Source of the DNA: Anolis sagrei
Taxonomy: Eukaryota; Chordata; Lepidosauria; Squamata; Anolidae
Direction of reading: 5' to 3'
DNA length: 64,000 bases
NCBI RefSeq assembly: GCF_037176765.1
Contig: NC_090026.1
Coordinates: 122,412,252-122,476,251, forward strand
The position numbers were made by a program, and so were the translations under genes. How positions within the stretch are numbered: the first letter of the stretch is position 1; each line of letters begins with the position of its first letter. Below the pieces are notes generated by a model, which was given only the letters and a program-made list of their open reading frames with translations, searched no databases and was not told where the DNA came from. Positions 63,577 through 64,000 of this stretch are shown piece after piece.

Positions 63577-64000
63577 TGTCAAAATATGTCCCGCCTCCTG
63601 GCCGCTGATTGGACCATCTTCGGAGGTGCTAGGGGAGCTCCGATTGGCCCCCTGGAGGCAGCAGCGCCCGGCGATTGGAGGAGAGGCGGGACGTGCGGCC
63701 AAGCCTCCTCCCAGCTGTTCCGGGGCTGGCCAATCAGGACCGAGAGAACTGACAGAAGGCGGGCGGGATTTTCAAACTGGGTTTTCTTTGTTTTGCCTGT
63801 ATAAATATGCCTAAGAATCACTGTGATGTTATGCTTATGGTGGAATTATCCCTGTAACGCATCCTTTTCAGCTGAATCGCAGAAATAAACGCTTCGGTCA
63901 CTGGATACCTCTTCAGCCTCTGGTGAGATTAATTCTCAATATTTCGCGCTTTGGATTGGCTTTCGCTGGCTGCTCACCGAGGTCAAAGACCCCCTTAGCG
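63577..64000 (+). mobile_element. Probable endogenous retrovirus LTR (cut by window edge)
   Basis: The arrangement is LTR-like: a possible TG start (TGTCAAAATATGTCCCGCC), four CCAAT/ATTGG boxes between 63607 and 63737, TATAAATA at 63800-63807, AATAAA at 63884-63889 and a U5-like segment. TATA-to-AATAAA spacing under 100 bases is typical of class I (gammaretrovirus-like) LTRs and unusual for a host gene. The 3' end, primer site and any internal region lie beyond the window. It is a fossil; age cannot be judged from one LTR. The alternative is a TATA-type promoter of a host gene further right. Confidence 0.5.

Noticed and set aside
1-64000. CRISPR arrays, bacterial operons, riboswitches
   Set aside because: The window is vertebrate nuclear DNA; direct repeats here are minisatellites and transposons without spacer structure.

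Overview
The window is vertebrate genomic DNA from a squamate reptile, most likely an iguanian lizard. The repeat community points there: Sauria-type tRNA SINEs, Bov-B, CR1 and L2 LINEs, Penelope elements with GIY-YIG coding, SPIN-like hAT elements, Helitrons ending in CTAG, and many palindromic MITEs. This assignment comes from family knowledge, not from a database search.

Three host genes are visible. At the left edge is the last coding exon of WDR86 on the + strand (1115-1333). NUB1 lies convergent to it on the - strand; I could assemble all 14 coding exons (39856 down to 25202) into an open frame of 617 codons. A non-coding first exon and a CpG-rich promoter follow at about 48647-48900. 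Further right, also on the - strand, is a two-exon gene of 253 codons (61889 to 55155) whose product resembles the human C9orf152 protein at both ends and in the middle. WDR86 and NUB1 are convergent neighbours in mammals too, so that pairing looks ancestral; the C9orf152-like neighbour is unexpected.

Everything else is intergenic or intronic and dominated by transposons. 1.3-25 kb: gene-free, with hAT, SINE, Penelope, mariner, Tigger-like, CR1, L2 and an unclassified LINE, plus a 1.6-kb Helitron carrying 129-bp tandem repeats. 25-40 kb: NUB1 introns with several palindromic hAT MITEs, a perfect 73-bp inverted repeat and a SINE nested in a SINE. 40-48.6 kb: NUB1 intron 1 with a three-level nest (CR1, MITE, L2) and a Bov-B copy open for about 440 codons. 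49-55 kb: hAT, Helitron, SINE, Penelope and Bov-B pieces and old CR1. 55.7-61.7 kb: the intron of the C9orf152-like gene with SPIN-like hATs. The last 420 bases look like a retroviral-type LTR cut by the window edge.

The most interesting signals are hammerhead-ribozyme cores in the Penelope termini, the perfect hairpin in NUB1 intron 10, the C9orf152-like gene beside NUB1, a GC-AG intron after the first NUB1 coding exon, and dated nestings that give relative insertion ages.
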